Assembly (NCBI RefSeq): GCF_002252565.1
Contig: NZ_NPML01000007.1
Coordinates: forward strand, 310,001 to 374,000
DNA from: Petroclostridium xylanilyticum
Lineage (GTDB): Bacteria; Bacillota; Clostridia; SK-Y3
Length of the DNA: 64,000 nucleotides
Reading direction: 5' to 3'
Of the stretch, positions 18,570 to 28,443 are shown in pieces. How positions within the stretch are numbered: the stretch's first letter is position 1; each line of letters begins with the position of its first letter. Below the pieces are notes generated by a model, which did not search any database, was not told the origin of the DNA, and saw only the letters and a program-made list of their open reading frames with translations. A program made the translations under genes and the position numbers.

Positions 18570-18890
18570 TTATTCACCCCCGCTTAGCTTTCGATCATAT
18601 ACACTTTTAATTGATTTTGCAAAATTAATATCCCTGATTGACAAGACAGCACGATAGTCTTTACCTGTAAATTTTCCTAACAGTTCTTTTGTACCAAACT
18701 CGAAAAACGGTATATTTCTATACGTACACATATTTGAAAACTTCTTTTTGGTATTAGCAGAACTGTCTTCTGCGATGATAATTAACATGCTTTTGCCAGC
18801 CTTTATGTCCTTTTCACAACTCTCTTCCCCGGAAGCCACCTTCCCGGCTTTTTGCGCCAAACCAATCATCGAGTACAATTTATCATTCAT
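18570..18890 (-). CDS. ylxQ: L7Ae-family RNA-binding protein YlxQ
   Basis: A 106-residue member of the L7Ae/L30e family, found between rnpM and infB in Firmicutes. It has the expected [25 protein letters not shown]-terminal half (GxAxKAGK pattern) and a central hydrophobic [16 protein letters not shown] strand-helix. B. subtilis YlxQ is thought to bind K-turn-like RNA; its role is not settled. The ATG overlaps the end of rnpM by 8 nt (ATGAATGA), so the two are coupled. Confidence 0.92.
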   Translation of the reverse strand: MNDKLYSMIGLAQKAGKVASGEESCEKDIKAGKSMLIIIAEDSSANTKKKFSNMCTYRNIPFFEFGTKELLGKFTGKDYRAVLSIRDINFAKSIKSVYDRKLSGGE

Positions 18891-19158
18891 CTTGTGTCTC
18901 CAATTCTTCTTCAATTTGCTGATAGATTTGATCGTCTATAGCTTGTGAAAAAGCTTTTTCAAACTTTTTACCTTTACGGGCTTTTCTAAAGCATTCGATA
19001 TTATTACATATATAAGCCCCCCGTCCGGGTTTTTTTCCTTTAAAATCTATGGAAATTTCACCTGCCTGATTCTTTACTACTCTTATAAGTTCTTTTTTGG
19101 GTTTCATCTCCTGACACCCTAAACACATTCGAAGAGGTATTTTTTTTTGTTTTTGCAT
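18883..19158 (-). CDS. rnpM: RNase P modulator RnpM (YlxR)
   Basis: A 91-residue YlxR/DUF448 protein. The family motif RMCLGCQEMKPKKELIRVV is near the N-terminus and GRGAYICNNIECFRKA near residue 50. In B. subtilis this protein was shown to bind RNase P RNA and reduce its activity. The chosen ATG has an AGGAGG site 7 nt upstream; an ORF start 11 codons earlier does not. Its position between nusA and ylxQ is the conserved one. Confidence 0.94.
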   Translation of the reverse strand: MQKQKKIPLRMCLGCQEMKPKKELIRVVKNQAGEISIDFKGKKPGRGAYICNNIECFRKARKGKKFEKAFSQAIDDQIYQQIEEELETQDE

Positions 19159-19211
19159 ACCGTCACCTCCTGAAATAGTACATAATTCCATATATGATGG
19201 TGCTCACCCGT

Positions 19212-20249
19212 CTAAACATTATCCTGTGACTCGCTTTTTATATCAATTTTCCAGCCTGTCAATTTTGCTGCTAACCTGGCATTTTGTCCTTCTTTACCAA
19301 TAGCCAGAGATAATTGATAGTCAGGCACCACAACTTTTGCCGATTTTTCAGCCTCATTTACTTCCACTTTTAATACCTTGGCAGGACTTAAACTGGCTGC
19401 AATATATTCTGCAGGATCAGAGCTCCACTTTATAATATCTATTTTTTCACCTCTTAATTCATCTACAATTACTTGAACCCTATTACCTTTCTGTCCCACG
19501 CAAGCTCCCACCGGGTCAACATTAGGGTCAACAGAGTGGACTGCAATTTTTGTCCTGGAACCGGGCTCTCTTGAAATACTTTTAATTACAACAATGCCAT
19601 CATATATTTCCGGAACTTCCTTTTCAAAAAGTCTTTTTACCAACCCCGGGTGGGTTCTGGAAATGAGAACTTGTGGCCCTTTAGTAGTCTTTTTCACTTC
19701 AATAACATAAACTTTAATCCTGTCATTGAAATTATATACCTCTCCAGGAACTTGTTCGTTCGGTGCAAGTATAGCCTCAATTTTTCCCATTTCGACTATC
19801 ACATTTTTCTTTTCAATCCGCTGCACAATTCCTGTTACAATATCATTTTGTTTGCTGAAAAATTCATCATAAATTATTCCTCTTTCAGCTTCCCTTATAC
19901 GTTGTACTACAACTTGCTTAGCAGTTTGTGCGGCTATTCTCCCAAATTTTTTGGGTGTAACTTCAATTTCAACAATATCGGATATATCATATTTTTTACT
20001 AATGCTACGCGCATCTTCAAGGCTTATTTCCACCAAATCATTTTGTACTTCTTCAACAACTTTTTTCTTGGCATATACCCTGACTTCACCTGAAATCCTA
20101 TCAATCACTACCGACACATTTTGAGATGAACCAAAATTCCTCTTGTAAGCAGAAATAAGTGCAGCCTCAATGGCATCAATCAATACTTCTGTACTTATAT
20201 GTTTTTCTTTGGCTATTTGTTCCAATGCCCCAATGAATTCAGCATTCAT
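19212..20249 (-). CDS. nusA: transcription termination/antitermination factor NusA
   Basis: RNA polymerase-associated pausing and termination factor. The 345-residue protein has an N-terminal polymerase-binding domain (to about 125), an S1 domain, and KH1 and KH2 domains with GACVGQKGNRVQVIVDELRG and LAIGKEGQNARLAAKLTGW as signatures. It lacks the C-terminal acidic repeats of proteobacterial NusA, as usual in Firmicutes. I chose the second nearby ATG, which has a GGGGAGG site 7 nt upstream; the frame could be read about 40 codons further back, but only into repeat DNA. Confidence 0.96.
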   Translation of the reverse strand: MNAEFIGALEQIAKEKHISTEVLIDAIEAALISAYKRNFGSSQNVSVVIDRISGEVRVYAKKKVVEEVQNDLVEISLEDARSISKKYDISDIVEIEVTPKKFGRIAAQTAKQVVVQRIREAERGIIYDEFFSKQNDIVTGIVQRIEKKNVIVEMGKIEAILAPNEQVPGEVYNFNDRIKVYVIEVKKTTKGPQVLISRTHPGLVKRLFEKEVPEIYDGIVVIKSISREPGSRTKIAVHSVDPNVDPVGACVGQKGNRVQVIVDELRGEKIDIIKWSSDPAEYIAASLSPAKVLKVEVNEAEKSAKVVVPDYQLSLAIGKEGQNARLAAKLTGWKIDIKSESQDNV

Positions 20250-20316
20250 TTTCATTCCTCCCCTATTAAGTTTTTTTATATCGATAACCAATATTAAAGT
20301 TAAACATAAATTAATG

Positions 20317-20430
20317 TATATACTTACTGATAATGATTTTACATGGCAGATAAAGCCAATAAGTTCACGGTTCACAGTAAAGGCTATTAAATCGTTTGCT
20401 GCTGTGAACTGTTAACAGTGAACTATATAG
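20317..20430 (+). repeat. dispersed heptamer element, copy B
   Basis: Shortest of the three copies. The left segment TATATACTTACTGATAATGA and the ACATGGCAGATAAAG block match copy A. The left array is only GTTCACG, GTTCACA. After the GCTATTAAATCGTTT spacer the inverted right array reads, on the minus strand, GTTCACT, GTTAACA, GTTCACA. It lies inside the rimP-nusA operon, in the opposite orientation to transcription, and so should be present in the mRNA as a hairpin. Confidence 0.85.
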
Positions 20431-20441
20431 TTATCGATGAA

Positions 20442-20488
20442 AGTAACCAACTTTAATATCTAAATATTTAGTTTTAAAGTTGGTTACT
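20442..20488 (-). other. hairpin between rimP and nusA
   Basis: Perfect 15-bp arms AGTAACCAACTTTAA (20442-20456) and its complement (20474-20488) begin exactly at the rimP stop codon and enclose an AT-rich palindromic loop. There is no U-run after it, so it is more likely an mRNA stability or processing element, or a weak attenuator, than a full terminator. Confidence 0.6.
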
Positions 20489-20949
20489 TATAAGACGGCT
20501 AATCTCACTAAAGCAATTTTTTCTTTATCTATTTCAATTATGTTTCCTTCATCAAGTCTAACAGTTATATTGCCATTGTTATAAGCTTCTAATGTGCCTG
20601 ACAACATTTTTGTCCCGTTTATGGCCTGATATAGTTTTATCTCAATTTTATGACCTATGAACTTTAGAAAATCTTTTTCTTTCTTTAGCGGTCTGTCAAG
20701 GCCGGGTGATGAAACTTCCAAATAATAGCTCTGCTCTATAGGGTCCACCCTGTCCAATTCATCACTTATTTCCTTACTTACAGCTTCACAATCGTCTAAC
20801 GTGACTCCATCTTCTTTATCAATAAACACCCTTAAAAACCAATTAGCACCTTCTTTTTTAAACTCCACATCTACAACTTCACAATTGTTCTTTTGGGCGA
20901 TAGGCTCCGCCAAGTTATAAACAATGTCCTCAACTCTTAATTTGGGCAA
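20488..20949 (-). CDS. rimP: ribosome maturation factor RimP
   Basis: A 153-residue factor for 30S subunit maturation. It carries the family segments GANWFLRVFIDKEDGVTLDDC and YYLEVSSPGLDRPLKKEKDF, with a C-terminal SH3-like barrel. The start codon is TTG, supported by an AAGGTGGGA site 6 nt upstream. It is the first gene of the operon rimP-nusA-rnpM-ylxQ-infB-rbfA-nrnA-truB-ribF. Confidence 0.95.
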   Translation of the reverse strand: MPKLRVEDIVYNLAEPIAQKNNCEVVDVEFKKEGANWFLRVFIDKEDGVTLDDCEAVSKEISDELDRVDPIEQSYYLEVSSPGLDRPLKKEKDFLKFIGHKIEIKLYQAINGTKMLSGTLEAYNNGNITVRLDEGNIIEIDKEKIALVRLAVL

Positions 20950-21262
20950 TTATGTTCCCACCTTTCTTACAATTTCTGGTCAAAATTAAGATTGAGATTA
21001 AGCAATAATTATAATGAATATGCTCATATCAATCTTAATCTTCAACTGTATTATTCTCTATAAATATATAATTTATTTTCCACACTTGCGATACAATTGA
21101 AGTATTTACAATCTATTATAGTCGTTAAGTTGTGCTATTATTTACTAAAACATTCCTTAACTTAACGCCTATATAACCTATTATATTATACAAATATACA
21201 TAATGCGAAAGAGTGGGATATCTACCCACTCTTCCGAGAACAATAAGTATTTGTTTGTACCG
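20950..21262 (-). promoter_or_regulatory. long untranslated leader of the rimP-nusA operon
   Basis: About 310 nt without a gene lie between the predicted start of transcription and rimP. On the minus strand it contains a GC-containing stem just after the start site (AAGAGTGGG with CCCACTCTT at 21209-21233). A second stem pairs GTTAAGTT with AACTTAAC near 21125-21170, and a third pairs ATTAAGATTGA with TCAATCTTAAT near 20983-21045. Long leaders upstream of rimP-nusA are common and can mediate feedback by NusA or termination control. No known riboswitch core was recognised. Confidence 0.4.
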
Positions 21263-21268
21263 TTAGAT

Positions 21269-21297
21269 ATTATACCACTCTTTCTCAAATTTAGCAA
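21269..21297 (-). promoter_or_regulatory. sigma-A promoter of the rimP-nusA-infB operon
   Basis: Minus-strand TTGCTA, a 17-nt spacer and a perfect TATAAT lie between the polC stop and rimP. It is one of the best promoter matches in the window and defines the start of the translation operon. Confidence 0.75.
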
Positions 21298-21346
21298 CAC
21301 TAATTAAAAAAATTGTAACTATTTTTGTTTTTCATTCAATTTATAT

Positions 21347-24300
21347 TCAAAACAAACTTAATTGACTGCTTTCAGGTAAATCCTTCAAACACCCATGCTG
21401 CTGTAATATTTCTATCACAGCCTTACTGATTTTTGCCCGTATCCGCAGGTCATCAATGGAAATAAACTCTCCCTCCTGCCTTGCTTCTACAATACTTTTT
21501 GCCGCTGACGTGCCAACACCTTGCAAAGCATTCAGCGGTGGAAGAATACCATTTCCTGTATTAATAAATTTGACCGCATCAGACTTATATAAATCAATAG
21601 GAAGAAATTTTATTCCCCGGCTGTACATCTCATTGCATACTTCCAGTATGGTTAAAACATTTTTTTCTTTTGTGCTGATTTCATTGCCTTTAGCTTCCAG
21701 TTCCTTAATCTTATTTCTTACCCGCTCAACACCATGGGTCATCAATTCGGCATCAAAATCATCGGCGCGTACGGTAAAATAAGCGATATAAAATGCTTCA
21801 GGATAATGGACTTTAAAGTAAGCAATTCTAAAGGCCATGGTAACATAAGCAACCGCATGGGCTTTAGGAAACATATATTTGATCTTTTTACATGATTCTA
21901 TGTACCATTCAGGAACATTATTTTCCCTCATGGCTTTTTCGTCTTCTTCCTTTAATCCTTTCCCTTTACGGACGCTTTCCATGATTTTAAAAGCATGCTT
22001 GGGTGCAAGTCCTTTATACATGAGATACACCATGATATCATCACGGGTACAAATTACCTCCGGGAGGGTAGCAATACCCGCCCTGACCAGGTCCTGGGCA
22101 TTGTTCAACCAAACATCGGTACCATGGGAAAGTCCGCTGATCCGCACAAGCTCTGCAAAAGTCTTGGGCCGGGTATCAACCAGCATTTGCCGGACAAACT
22201 TTGTCCCAAATTCCGGGATGGCAAAGGTTCCAACTTCACTATTGATATCCTGCGGTGTAATTCCTAATGCTTCGGTACTGGTAAATATGCTCATGGTTGC
22301 AGGATCGCCAATAGGAATCTTTCTTGCATTGACACCGGTCAGGTCTTCCAGCATCCTTATTACCGTTGGATCGTCATGTCCTAAAATATCCAGTTTTAAC
22401 AGCCTGCCACTAATGGAGTGATAATCAAAATGAGTAGTGATAATGTTGGAATCCGGATCATCAGCAGGACGTTGTATTGGACAAAATTCATATATTTCAT
22501 TTTTTCTCGGTACAATCATGACACCCCCGGGGTGCTGCCCTGTTGTCCTTTTTACCCCGGTACATCCTTTGACCAGACGGTTTATTTCTGCATTATGGAC
22601 TACTTTTCCCCTTTCATCAAGATATTTTTTTACAAATCCGTAAGCTGTTTTTTCAGCGATAGTACCAATGGTTCCTGCCCTGAATACGTGACCTTCCCCA
22701 AATAGCTCTTCAGTATATTTATGAGCAACAGGTTGGTATTCCCCTGAGAAGTTAAGGTCAATATCCGGCTCCTTGTCTCCATCAAACCCTAAGAAAGTTT
22801 CAAAAGGTATATCGTGACCGTCTTTGTTAAATTTACTGCCGCATTTTGGGCAATCTTTATCCGGCATGTCAACTCCTGAACCCACAGAACCATCGGTGAT
22901 GAATTCAGAATATTTGCACTGCGGGCAGACATAATGCGGGGGTAATGCGTTTACTTCAGTTATACCGCTTAAAAATGCAACAAAAGAAGAACCTACAGAA
23001 CCCCTGGACCCCACTAGGTACCCGTCACTTAGCGATTTCCATACCAACTTTTGCGCAATAATGTACATCACTGAAAAACCGTTTTTGATGATAGAATTAA
23101 GTTCCTTATTCATTCTTTCCTGTACAATGGTTGGCAGAGGATCTCCATAAATTTCTACAGCCTTATTGATGGAAAGCCTTTGAATTTCCTCCTCCGCCCC
23201 TTCTATTTCCGGTGGAAAGGTCTCATCCGGGATAGGCAGTATGTGTTCAATCATTTCAGCAATCTTATTGGTATTTTCTACAACTACCTCCCATGCCTTT
23301 TGAGCCCCCAGATAACTAAATTCCTCCAGCATTTCTTCGGTTGTCCTAAAATATAAAGGAGCTTGATTGTCAGCATCGCTGAACCCCTGGCCTGCCATCA
23401 GGATTCTCCTGAAAACTTCATCATGCGGGTCCAGAAAATGGACATCACAGGTGGCAACAACCGGTTTATTATACTTTTCACCAAGTTTTACTATTTCTTT
23501 ATTAATTTGTTTTAATTGCTCAATGCTTTGAACTTTTCCAGCATCAACCAAGAATTGGTTGTTTCCAAGAGGTTGGATTTCCAGATAATCATAAAATTTC
23601 ACAATCTTTGATACATCCTCAGCCGGCCTGCCGTCTAAAATTGCCCTATACAGTTCACCGGCTTCACAGCCCGAACCAATCATTAATCCTTCTTTATACT
23701 GCATATATAAACTTTTGGGCACTCTGGGCTTTTTATAATAATAATTTAAGTGGGATTCAGAAATAATCTTATACAGATTCTTTAAGCCGGCATAATCCTT
23801 TACTAAAATAACAGCATGATAAGAATCCATATTTTTAACATCTTTTATACCGGCAAGTGCATTGTTTATTTCCCGTAAACTGTTAATGCTTTTTTCTTTT
23901 AGCAGTATAATGCATTTTAGAAATATTTCCGCTGTTGCTGCTGCATCGTCAACTGCCCTATGGTGATTTTCCAATTTTATGCCAAGGTGTTGGGCAACAA
24001 TGTTCAATTTATGTCTTTTTAACTCGGGAAACAATGCACGGCACAACTCAAGGGTGTCCAAAAAACAGTAATCAAATTGGATATCCAGCCTCCTGGCATT
24101 TGCTTTCATAAAACTTACATCAAACTGGGCATTATGGGCAACCAAAACACAATCCTTACTGAACTCCAGGAAATCGACCAGCACCTCATTCATTACCGGT
24201 GCATCTTTTACCATATCATCGGTAATACCCGTTAATTCTATAATTTTGGGTGGTATAGGCATTTGAGGGTTAACAAAGGTTTGAAATCTATCTATAATTT

Positions 24301-25645
24301 CGCCATTACTTATTTTTACTGCACCTATTTCAGTAATTCTGTCTTTTTCTGCGCTTAGTCCGGTAGTCTCAATGTCAAAGACTACAAAATCTCCATCCAG
24401 GGAACCTCCGGTTGGATTATACACGATAGGTACGCTGTCGTTAACAAGATAACACTCTACGCCGTAGATGATTTTAATATTGTTCTTTTTCCCGGCCTCA
24501 TAAGCTTCAGGATAAGCCTGTACGACACCGTGGTCAGTAATGGCTATGGCTGGATGGCCCCACCGTGCTGCTCTTTGTACCAAGTCTTTGACGGAAGATA
24601 CGCCGTCCATTGCACTCATCTGCGTATGTAGATGAAGTTCAACCCTCTTTTTTTCTGCATTATCCATCTTTTCTTGTTTCGGGATTTGTACAATATCGTA
24701 AGCAAATATTACCAATTCACGGGCATATTTATCATATTGTGCTTCCCCTCTTATCCTTACACTAACACCGCATTTGAGTCTGCCTTCTATTTCACCAAAC
24801 TTCTCCTTATCACTAAAAAATTTTGCAGTGATAGAGCTTGAATAATCGGTAATATCAAAAGATACAATATATTTCTCACCCTTAATTTCTCTTACATCAA
24901 CAGAAAAAATTTCTCCTTCTACAATAACTCTTCCCGATTCTTGATTTACCGAAGAAATTTGTACACTTTCACCATTGATCGTTTTGCCAAGAATAACAGG
25001 TGAACCTAAATCAGTTTGAGCTTTTTCAGGTGAATTTTTTGTATCTTTTTTCTCACCATAAGAATTTACTAAAGCTTCAGAGATGATTTGAGCTTCCTGC
25101 TTTTCCTTAAAATCAAAATACTCGTATTTCTTTCCTGCAACTGCATGCATATCTATTAATTCAATACTTATTTTATTGCCAAATTCATTCTCAATCAGAC
25201 TTTCAATTAGTTTATCACACCTATTCTTTTTTAAAAGTTCACTTCCACCAAATTTTAATTGTATGACCAGCTTATCCTTTTGATATTCACATATACTCTC
25301 AGCTAGAAGACTGCGGCATATAGAAAACTTTTTTTGGAGATAATATTTTATATTCTCATAATACTCCCGTAAATATGAACCATCTTGCTGCACATTAAAA
25401 TATTTTGTATTGATAACTATATCCTCAAGCTTGTATGCAACTTTAATTTTATTTCTAATATCATCAATATCCCATTTATTGATTAATTCATTTAATCCGA
25501 TAGTAATATCAACTTTTCTTGTTTTTCTATATATTTTGAGTGATAGTATTTTTGAATTGTTGAGAATATTTCTTAATTTTTCATCTATTTCAATATGAGG
25601 AAATAGGTGAATCACACTATAGTTTTTAAAAGCATGTTGTGACAT
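21347..25645 (-). CDS. polC: DNA polymerase III subunit alpha, PolC type
   Basis: Gram-positive replicative polymerase. The 1432-residue chain has an N-terminal region and an OB fold at about 235-320. A PHP domain begins at 334 (VELHLHTQMSAMDGV) and is interrupted by the 3'-5' proofreading exonuclease (DIETTGL at 424-430), as in all PolC. A palm domain with a Cys4 zinc site (CPQC and CPKC, near 905-945) and a C-terminal helix-hairpin-helix region follow. Full length, no lesions. The ATG has an AAGGAG site 9 nt upstream. Confidence 0.98.
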   Translation of the reverse strand: MSQHAFKNYSVIHLFPHIEIDEKLRNILNNSKILSLKIYRKTRKVDITIGLNELINKWDIDDIRNKIKVAYKLEDIVINTKYFNVQQDGSYLREYYENIKYYLQKKFSICRSLLAESICEYQKDKLVIQLKFGGSELLKKNRCDKLIESLIENEFGNKISIELIDMHAVAGKKYEYFDFKEKQEAQIISEALVNSYGEKKDTKNSPEKAQTDLGSPVILGKTINGESVQISSVNQESGRVIVEGEIFSVDVREIKGEKYIVSFDITDYSSSITAKFFSDKEKFGEIEGRLKCGVSVRIRGEAQYDKYARELVIFAYDIVQIPKQEKMDNAEKKRVELHLHTQMSAMDGVSSVKDLVQRAARWGHPAIAITDHGVVQAYPEAYEAGKKNNIKIIYGVECYLVNDSVPIVYNPTGGSLDGDFVVFDIETTGLSAEKDRITEIGAVKISNGEIIDRFQTFVNPQMPIPPKIIELTGITDDMVKDAPVMNEVLVDFLEFSKDCVLVAHNAQFDVSFMKANARRLDIQFDYCFLDTLELCRALFPELKRHKLNIVAQHLGIKLENHHRAVDDAAATAEIFLKCIILLKEKSINSLREINNALAGIKDVKNMDSYHAVILVKDYAGLKNLYKIISESHLNYYYKKPRVPKSLYMQYKEGLMIGSGCEAGELYRAILDGRPAEDVSKIVKFYDYLEIQPLGNNQFLVDAGKVQSIEQLKQINKEIVKLGEKYNKPVVATCDVHFLDPHDEVFRRILMAGQGFSDADNQAPLYFRTTEEMLEEFSYLGAQKAWEVVVENTNKIAEMIEHILPIPDETFPPEIEGAEEEIQRLSINKAVEIYGDPLPTIVQERMNKELNSIIKNGFSVMYIIAQKLVWKSLSDGYLVGSRGSVGSSFVAFLSGITEVNALPPHYVCPQCKYSEFITDGSVGSGVDMPDKDCPKCGSKFNKDGHDIPFETFLGFDGDKEPDIDLNFSGEYQPVAHKYTEELFGEGHVFRAGTIGTIAEKTAYGFVKKYLDERGKVVHNAEINRLVKGCTGVKRTTGQHPGGVMIVPRKNEIYEFCPIQRPADDPDSNIITTHFDYHSISGRLLKLDILGHDDPTVIRMLEDLTGVNARKIPIGDPATMSIFTSTEALGITPQDINSEVGTFAIPEFGTKFVRQMLVDTRPKTFAELVRISGLSHGTDVWLNNAQDLVRAGIATLPEVICTRDDIMVYLMYKGLAPKHAFKIMESVRKGKGLKEEDEKAMRENNVPEWYIESCKKIKYMFPKAHAVAYVTMAFRIAYFKVHYPEAFYIAYFTVRADDFDAELMTHGVERVRNKIKELEAKGNEISTKEKNVLTILEVCNEMYSRGIKFLPIDLYKSDAVKFINTGNGILPPLNALQGVGTSAAKSIVEARQEGEFISIDDLRIRAKISKAVIEILQQHGCLKDLPESSQLSLF

Positions 25646-25690
25646 ATTTTAATGCTCCTTCTTCCATGCGCTGTCATGAGCTACAATCAA

Positions 25691-26329
25691 TCACCGTTGT
25701 CGTACTAAGCTTAGCCCTTTGATGATTTCCCAATACATCTTCATCCGGGCTTGTACACCTTTTTTCCAGCCTAATTTTTCTTCTTTCATTATGTGAGTCA
25801 TTTGCTCTAATACAACTTTTTTATAAGCGATATTCTTTTTTCTTACATAATTGGTAAGGGCAACTTCAACACCAAATTTAGTAATCTCCATATTGCATAT
25901 ATTATTTAGTATATGCTTTTTTATCGCCCTCTGCCCAGACAAAAAAGGAGACACTTTTTGAGCTAAATCGGTACTGAAACGTCCACCGTCAAATATACCT
26001 ATGGTCATTTCTACTTCACCTTTTATAACAGGATATAATAAGTTTTTTACATGTCTCTCGGTTAACCCTATAAGGTCAGCATCTAGAAATAATATGATAT
26101 CCCCACTGCAATTATCGACCCCTGCTTTCATTGCTCCGCCTTTACCTATATTAACGGCAAGTTCTATTACTTTAGCGCCAGATTGCCTGGCAACTTCCGC
26201 TGTATTATCTGTCGAACCATCGCTTACAACGATAATTTCCCCAATTTCTTGTACATGAGAAAGTACATCAACTATTTTCCCAATTGTGGGCGCTTCATTA
26301 TATGCAGGTATAATTGCACTAATTTGCAT
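25691..26329 (-). CDS. family 2 glycosyltransferase
   Basis: A 212-residue GT-A fold enzyme. The N-terminal [18 protein letters not shown] and [10 protein letters not shown] segments and the DAD metal motif at 83-85 are standard for GT2. A short basic C-terminal helix region ([17 protein letters not shown]) could touch the membrane, but there is no clear transmembrane segment. Sugar donor and acceptor cannot be inferred. Its start overlaps the ispG stop by 11 nt, so it is co-transcribed with the isoprenoid/lipid genes; a role on a polyprenyl-linked substrate is possible but is only inference. Confidence 0.85.
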   Translation of the reverse strand: MQISAIIPAYNEAPTIGKIVDVLSHVQEIGEIIVVSDGSTDNTAEVARQSGAKVIELAVNIGKGGAMKAGVDNCSGDIILFLDADLIGLTERHVKNLLYPVIKGEVEMTIGIFDGGRFSTDLAQKVSPFLSGQRAIKKHILNNICNMEITKFGVEVALTNYVRKKNIAYKKVVLEQMTHIMKEEKLGWKKGVQARMKMYWEIIKGLSLVRQR

Positions 26330-27410
26330 TTATCAATCCTTCCTTTTCATATGTCTCAATTTCCTTCATCAATTCATCTACCAGTTTTTCTTCCGGTACC
26401 TTTTTTATAATTTTTCCTTTTTTAAATATTAAACCAACTCCATCCCCTCCGGCAATACCAATATCAGCTTCCCGGGCTTCACCGGGGCCGTTAACCACGC
26501 ATCCCATGACTGCAACCTTTATGTTTTTCCCACTATTTTGAAGCTTTTGTTCAACACTGTTAGCTATATTGATCAAATCAATCTGACACCGGCCGCAGGT
26601 TGGACAGGAGATGATTTCAACACCGCTCTTCCTCAGACCTAACGACTTCAATATTTGTGTGGCTACTTTTACTTCTTCAACAGGGTGGCCGGTAAGCGAT
26701 ACTCTTATCGTATCTCCAATTCCATCCGCTAATAATGTTCCAATTCCTATAGAAGATTTTATTGTTCCCGACCAAATTGTCCCGGCTTCTGTTACTCCTA
26801 AATGTAAAGGATAGTTTACCCTCTGCGCTATCAGGCGATAGGCAGCTATCATCATGGGCACACTGGAAGCCTTTAGTGATATAACAATATCATTAAAGTC
26901 ATGTTCTTCAAGTAAAGCAACATGATGTAAAGCACTTTCCACCATTGCTTCTGCTGTAGGTGAGCCGTACTTCTCCAGCAATTCTTTTTCAATAGAGCCG
27001 GAATTTACCCCTATTCTTATAGGGATACCCCTTTGCTTGGCTTCCCTCGTTACTTCCCTGACTCGCCGGTTTCCGCCAATATTTCCAGGATTAATCCGTA
27101 TTTTATCTATACCCCTATCTATGCACTCCAGAGCCAACCGGTAGTCAAAATGGATGTCTGCAACCAGAGGTATTTTTGTCCTTTTTTTAATTTCTGATAT
27201 TGCCCGGGCCGCTTCCATATCAGGGACAGCTAACCGGATAATATCACATCCTGCTTGTTGGAGCTCTATAATCTGATTTGTTGTGGCTTCTATATTTCTT
27301 GTATCTGTATTGGTCATGGATTGAATAGAGATGGGTGCACTGCCGCCAATGGTTACATATCCCACTTTTACAGCTTTGGTATCTCGACGATGTATCAATT
27401 CTTCACGCAT
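26319..27410 (-). CDS. ispG: 4-hydroxy-3-methylbut-2-en-1-yl diphosphate synthase (flavodoxin/ferredoxin)
   Basis: [4Fe-4S] enzyme of the MEP isoprenoid pathway that converts MEcPP to HMBPP. The cluster ligands C269 and C272 (SCPTCGRC) and C304 with E311 (GCVVNGPGE) are present, next to an N-terminal TIM barrel. The ATG giving 363 residues is preceded by GGAGGAG 10 nt upstream; an in-frame TTG two codons earlier is an alternative. It follows dxr and rseP, so two MEP enzymes share this operon. Confidence 0.95.
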   Translation of the reverse strand: MREELIHRRDTKAVKVGYVTIGGSAPISIQSMTNTDTRNIEATTNQIIELQQAGCDIIRLAVPDMEAARAISEIKKRTKIPLVADIHFDYRLALECIDRGIDKIRINPGNIGGNRRVREVTREAKQRGIPIRIGVNSGSIEKELLEKYGSPTAEAMVESALHHVALLEEHDFNDIVISLKASSVPMMIAAYRLIAQRVNYPLHLGVTEAGTIWSGTIKSSIGIGTLLADGIGDTIRVSLTGHPVEEVKVATQILKSLGLRKSGVEIISCPTCGRCQIDLINIANSVEQKLQNSGKNIKVAVMGCVVNGPGEAREADIGIAGGDGVGLIFKKGKIIKKVPEEKLVDELMKEIETYEKEGLINAN

Positions 27411-27429
27411 CAGCAATCTACTCCTCCAT

Positions 27430-28443
27430 TTAGCGCCCAACTATCCTGGCAATGTCATTAAAGGTAGCAAATATAAGTAATATAATTAGCATAGCAAATC
27501 CTATCAGGTGTACCATTCCTTCTCTTTCAGGGCTAATTGGTTTTCTTCGAATCCCCTCAATGAGTAAAAACATAATTTTACTTCCATCCAGTGCCGGAAT
27601 TGGAAGTAGATTAAAAATACCTAGATTTATACTTATCAACGCTGCCAGGAAGGCTAAATTTCCAATTCCTGCCTTTGCTGCACTTCCAATTCCCTGCACA
27701 ATTCCTACCGGGCCCGAAATTTGATTAAGTCCGGCCTTTCCTGTAACCAGATCACCTAATGAAGTAACGATAACTTTTGTTAAAAAAGCTGTCTGGTAGT
27801 ATGCATTGCTAATTACATTGTAAAAGTTTGTTTTTACACTCTTGGCATTGTAGCCTATAATATAAGTTTGATATTTAGGGTCCAATTCCGGTTTAAGCTG
27901 AAAAGAAATTCTTTGCCCTTGTCTTAAAACAATTACCTTTATCATGTTATCCTTGTTTTTATCCAGAAAGTATCTTACATCATTTTGAATATTGACCTTG
28001 TAATCATTAAGCTGTATAATTCTATCCCCCGGTAAAATTCCAGCTTTCTCAGCAGGTTTTCCAGGAACCAGTTCCCCTACAACAGGCTGTGGTATTGCAG
28101 GCTCCATAGAAAGAATAATTATAAAAATCAAAAAGCCTAAAATAAAGTTCATAATTGCCCCCGCAGCAACCACAGCAATCCTGGCCCACAGAGGCTTATT
28201 ACTAAAAGCTCTTTCATCCTTCGAGCTTTCAACTTCTCCTTCCATCATAACAAACCCGCCAATCGGAAATGCTCTTAAAGAGTACACCGTCTCACCTTTA
28301 GTAAACTTAGCCAACCGCGGTCCCATACCAATAGCAAACTCATGAACTTTTATACCAACCAGTTTCGCAATAGTGAAGTGCCCTAATTCGTGAAAAAAGA
28401 TCAACAATGCAAATACAACAACAGCTGATATTAAGGTAGTCAA
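27430..28443 (-). CDS. rseP: site-2 intramembrane zinc metalloprotease RseP
   Basis: Membrane protease (RasP in B. subtilis) that cuts anti-sigma factors, signal peptide remnants and division proteins within the membrane. The HExxH motif is H18-H22 in FFHELGH in the first membrane helix. A PDZ domain spans roughly 115-190. The second active-site motif LLPIPALDG lies near residue 290 before the last helix. At 337 residues it is slightly short but complete. It overlaps dxr by 4 nt. Confidence 0.95.
   Translation of the reverse strand: MTTLISAVVVFALLIFFHELGHFTIAKLVGIKVHEFAIGMGPRLAKFTKGETVYSLRAFPIGGFVMMEGEVESSKDERAFSNKPLWARIAVVAAGAIMNFILGFLIFIIILSMEPAIPQPVVGELVPGKPAEKAGILPGDRIIQLNDYKVNIQNDVRYFLDKNKDNMIKVIVLRQGQRISFQLKPELDPKYQTYIIGYNAKSVKTNFYNVISNAYYQTAFLTKVIVTSLGDLVTGKAGLNQISGPVGIVQGIGSAAKAGIGNLAFLAALISINLGIFNLLPIPALDGSKIMFLLIEGIRRKPISPEREGMVHLIGFAMLIILLIFATFNDIARIVGR

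Noticed and set aside
20250-20375. N-terminal extension of nusA by about 42 codons
   Set aside because: The extra frame reads through repeat DNA and lacks a ribosome site; the GGGGAGG site fits the internal ATG.
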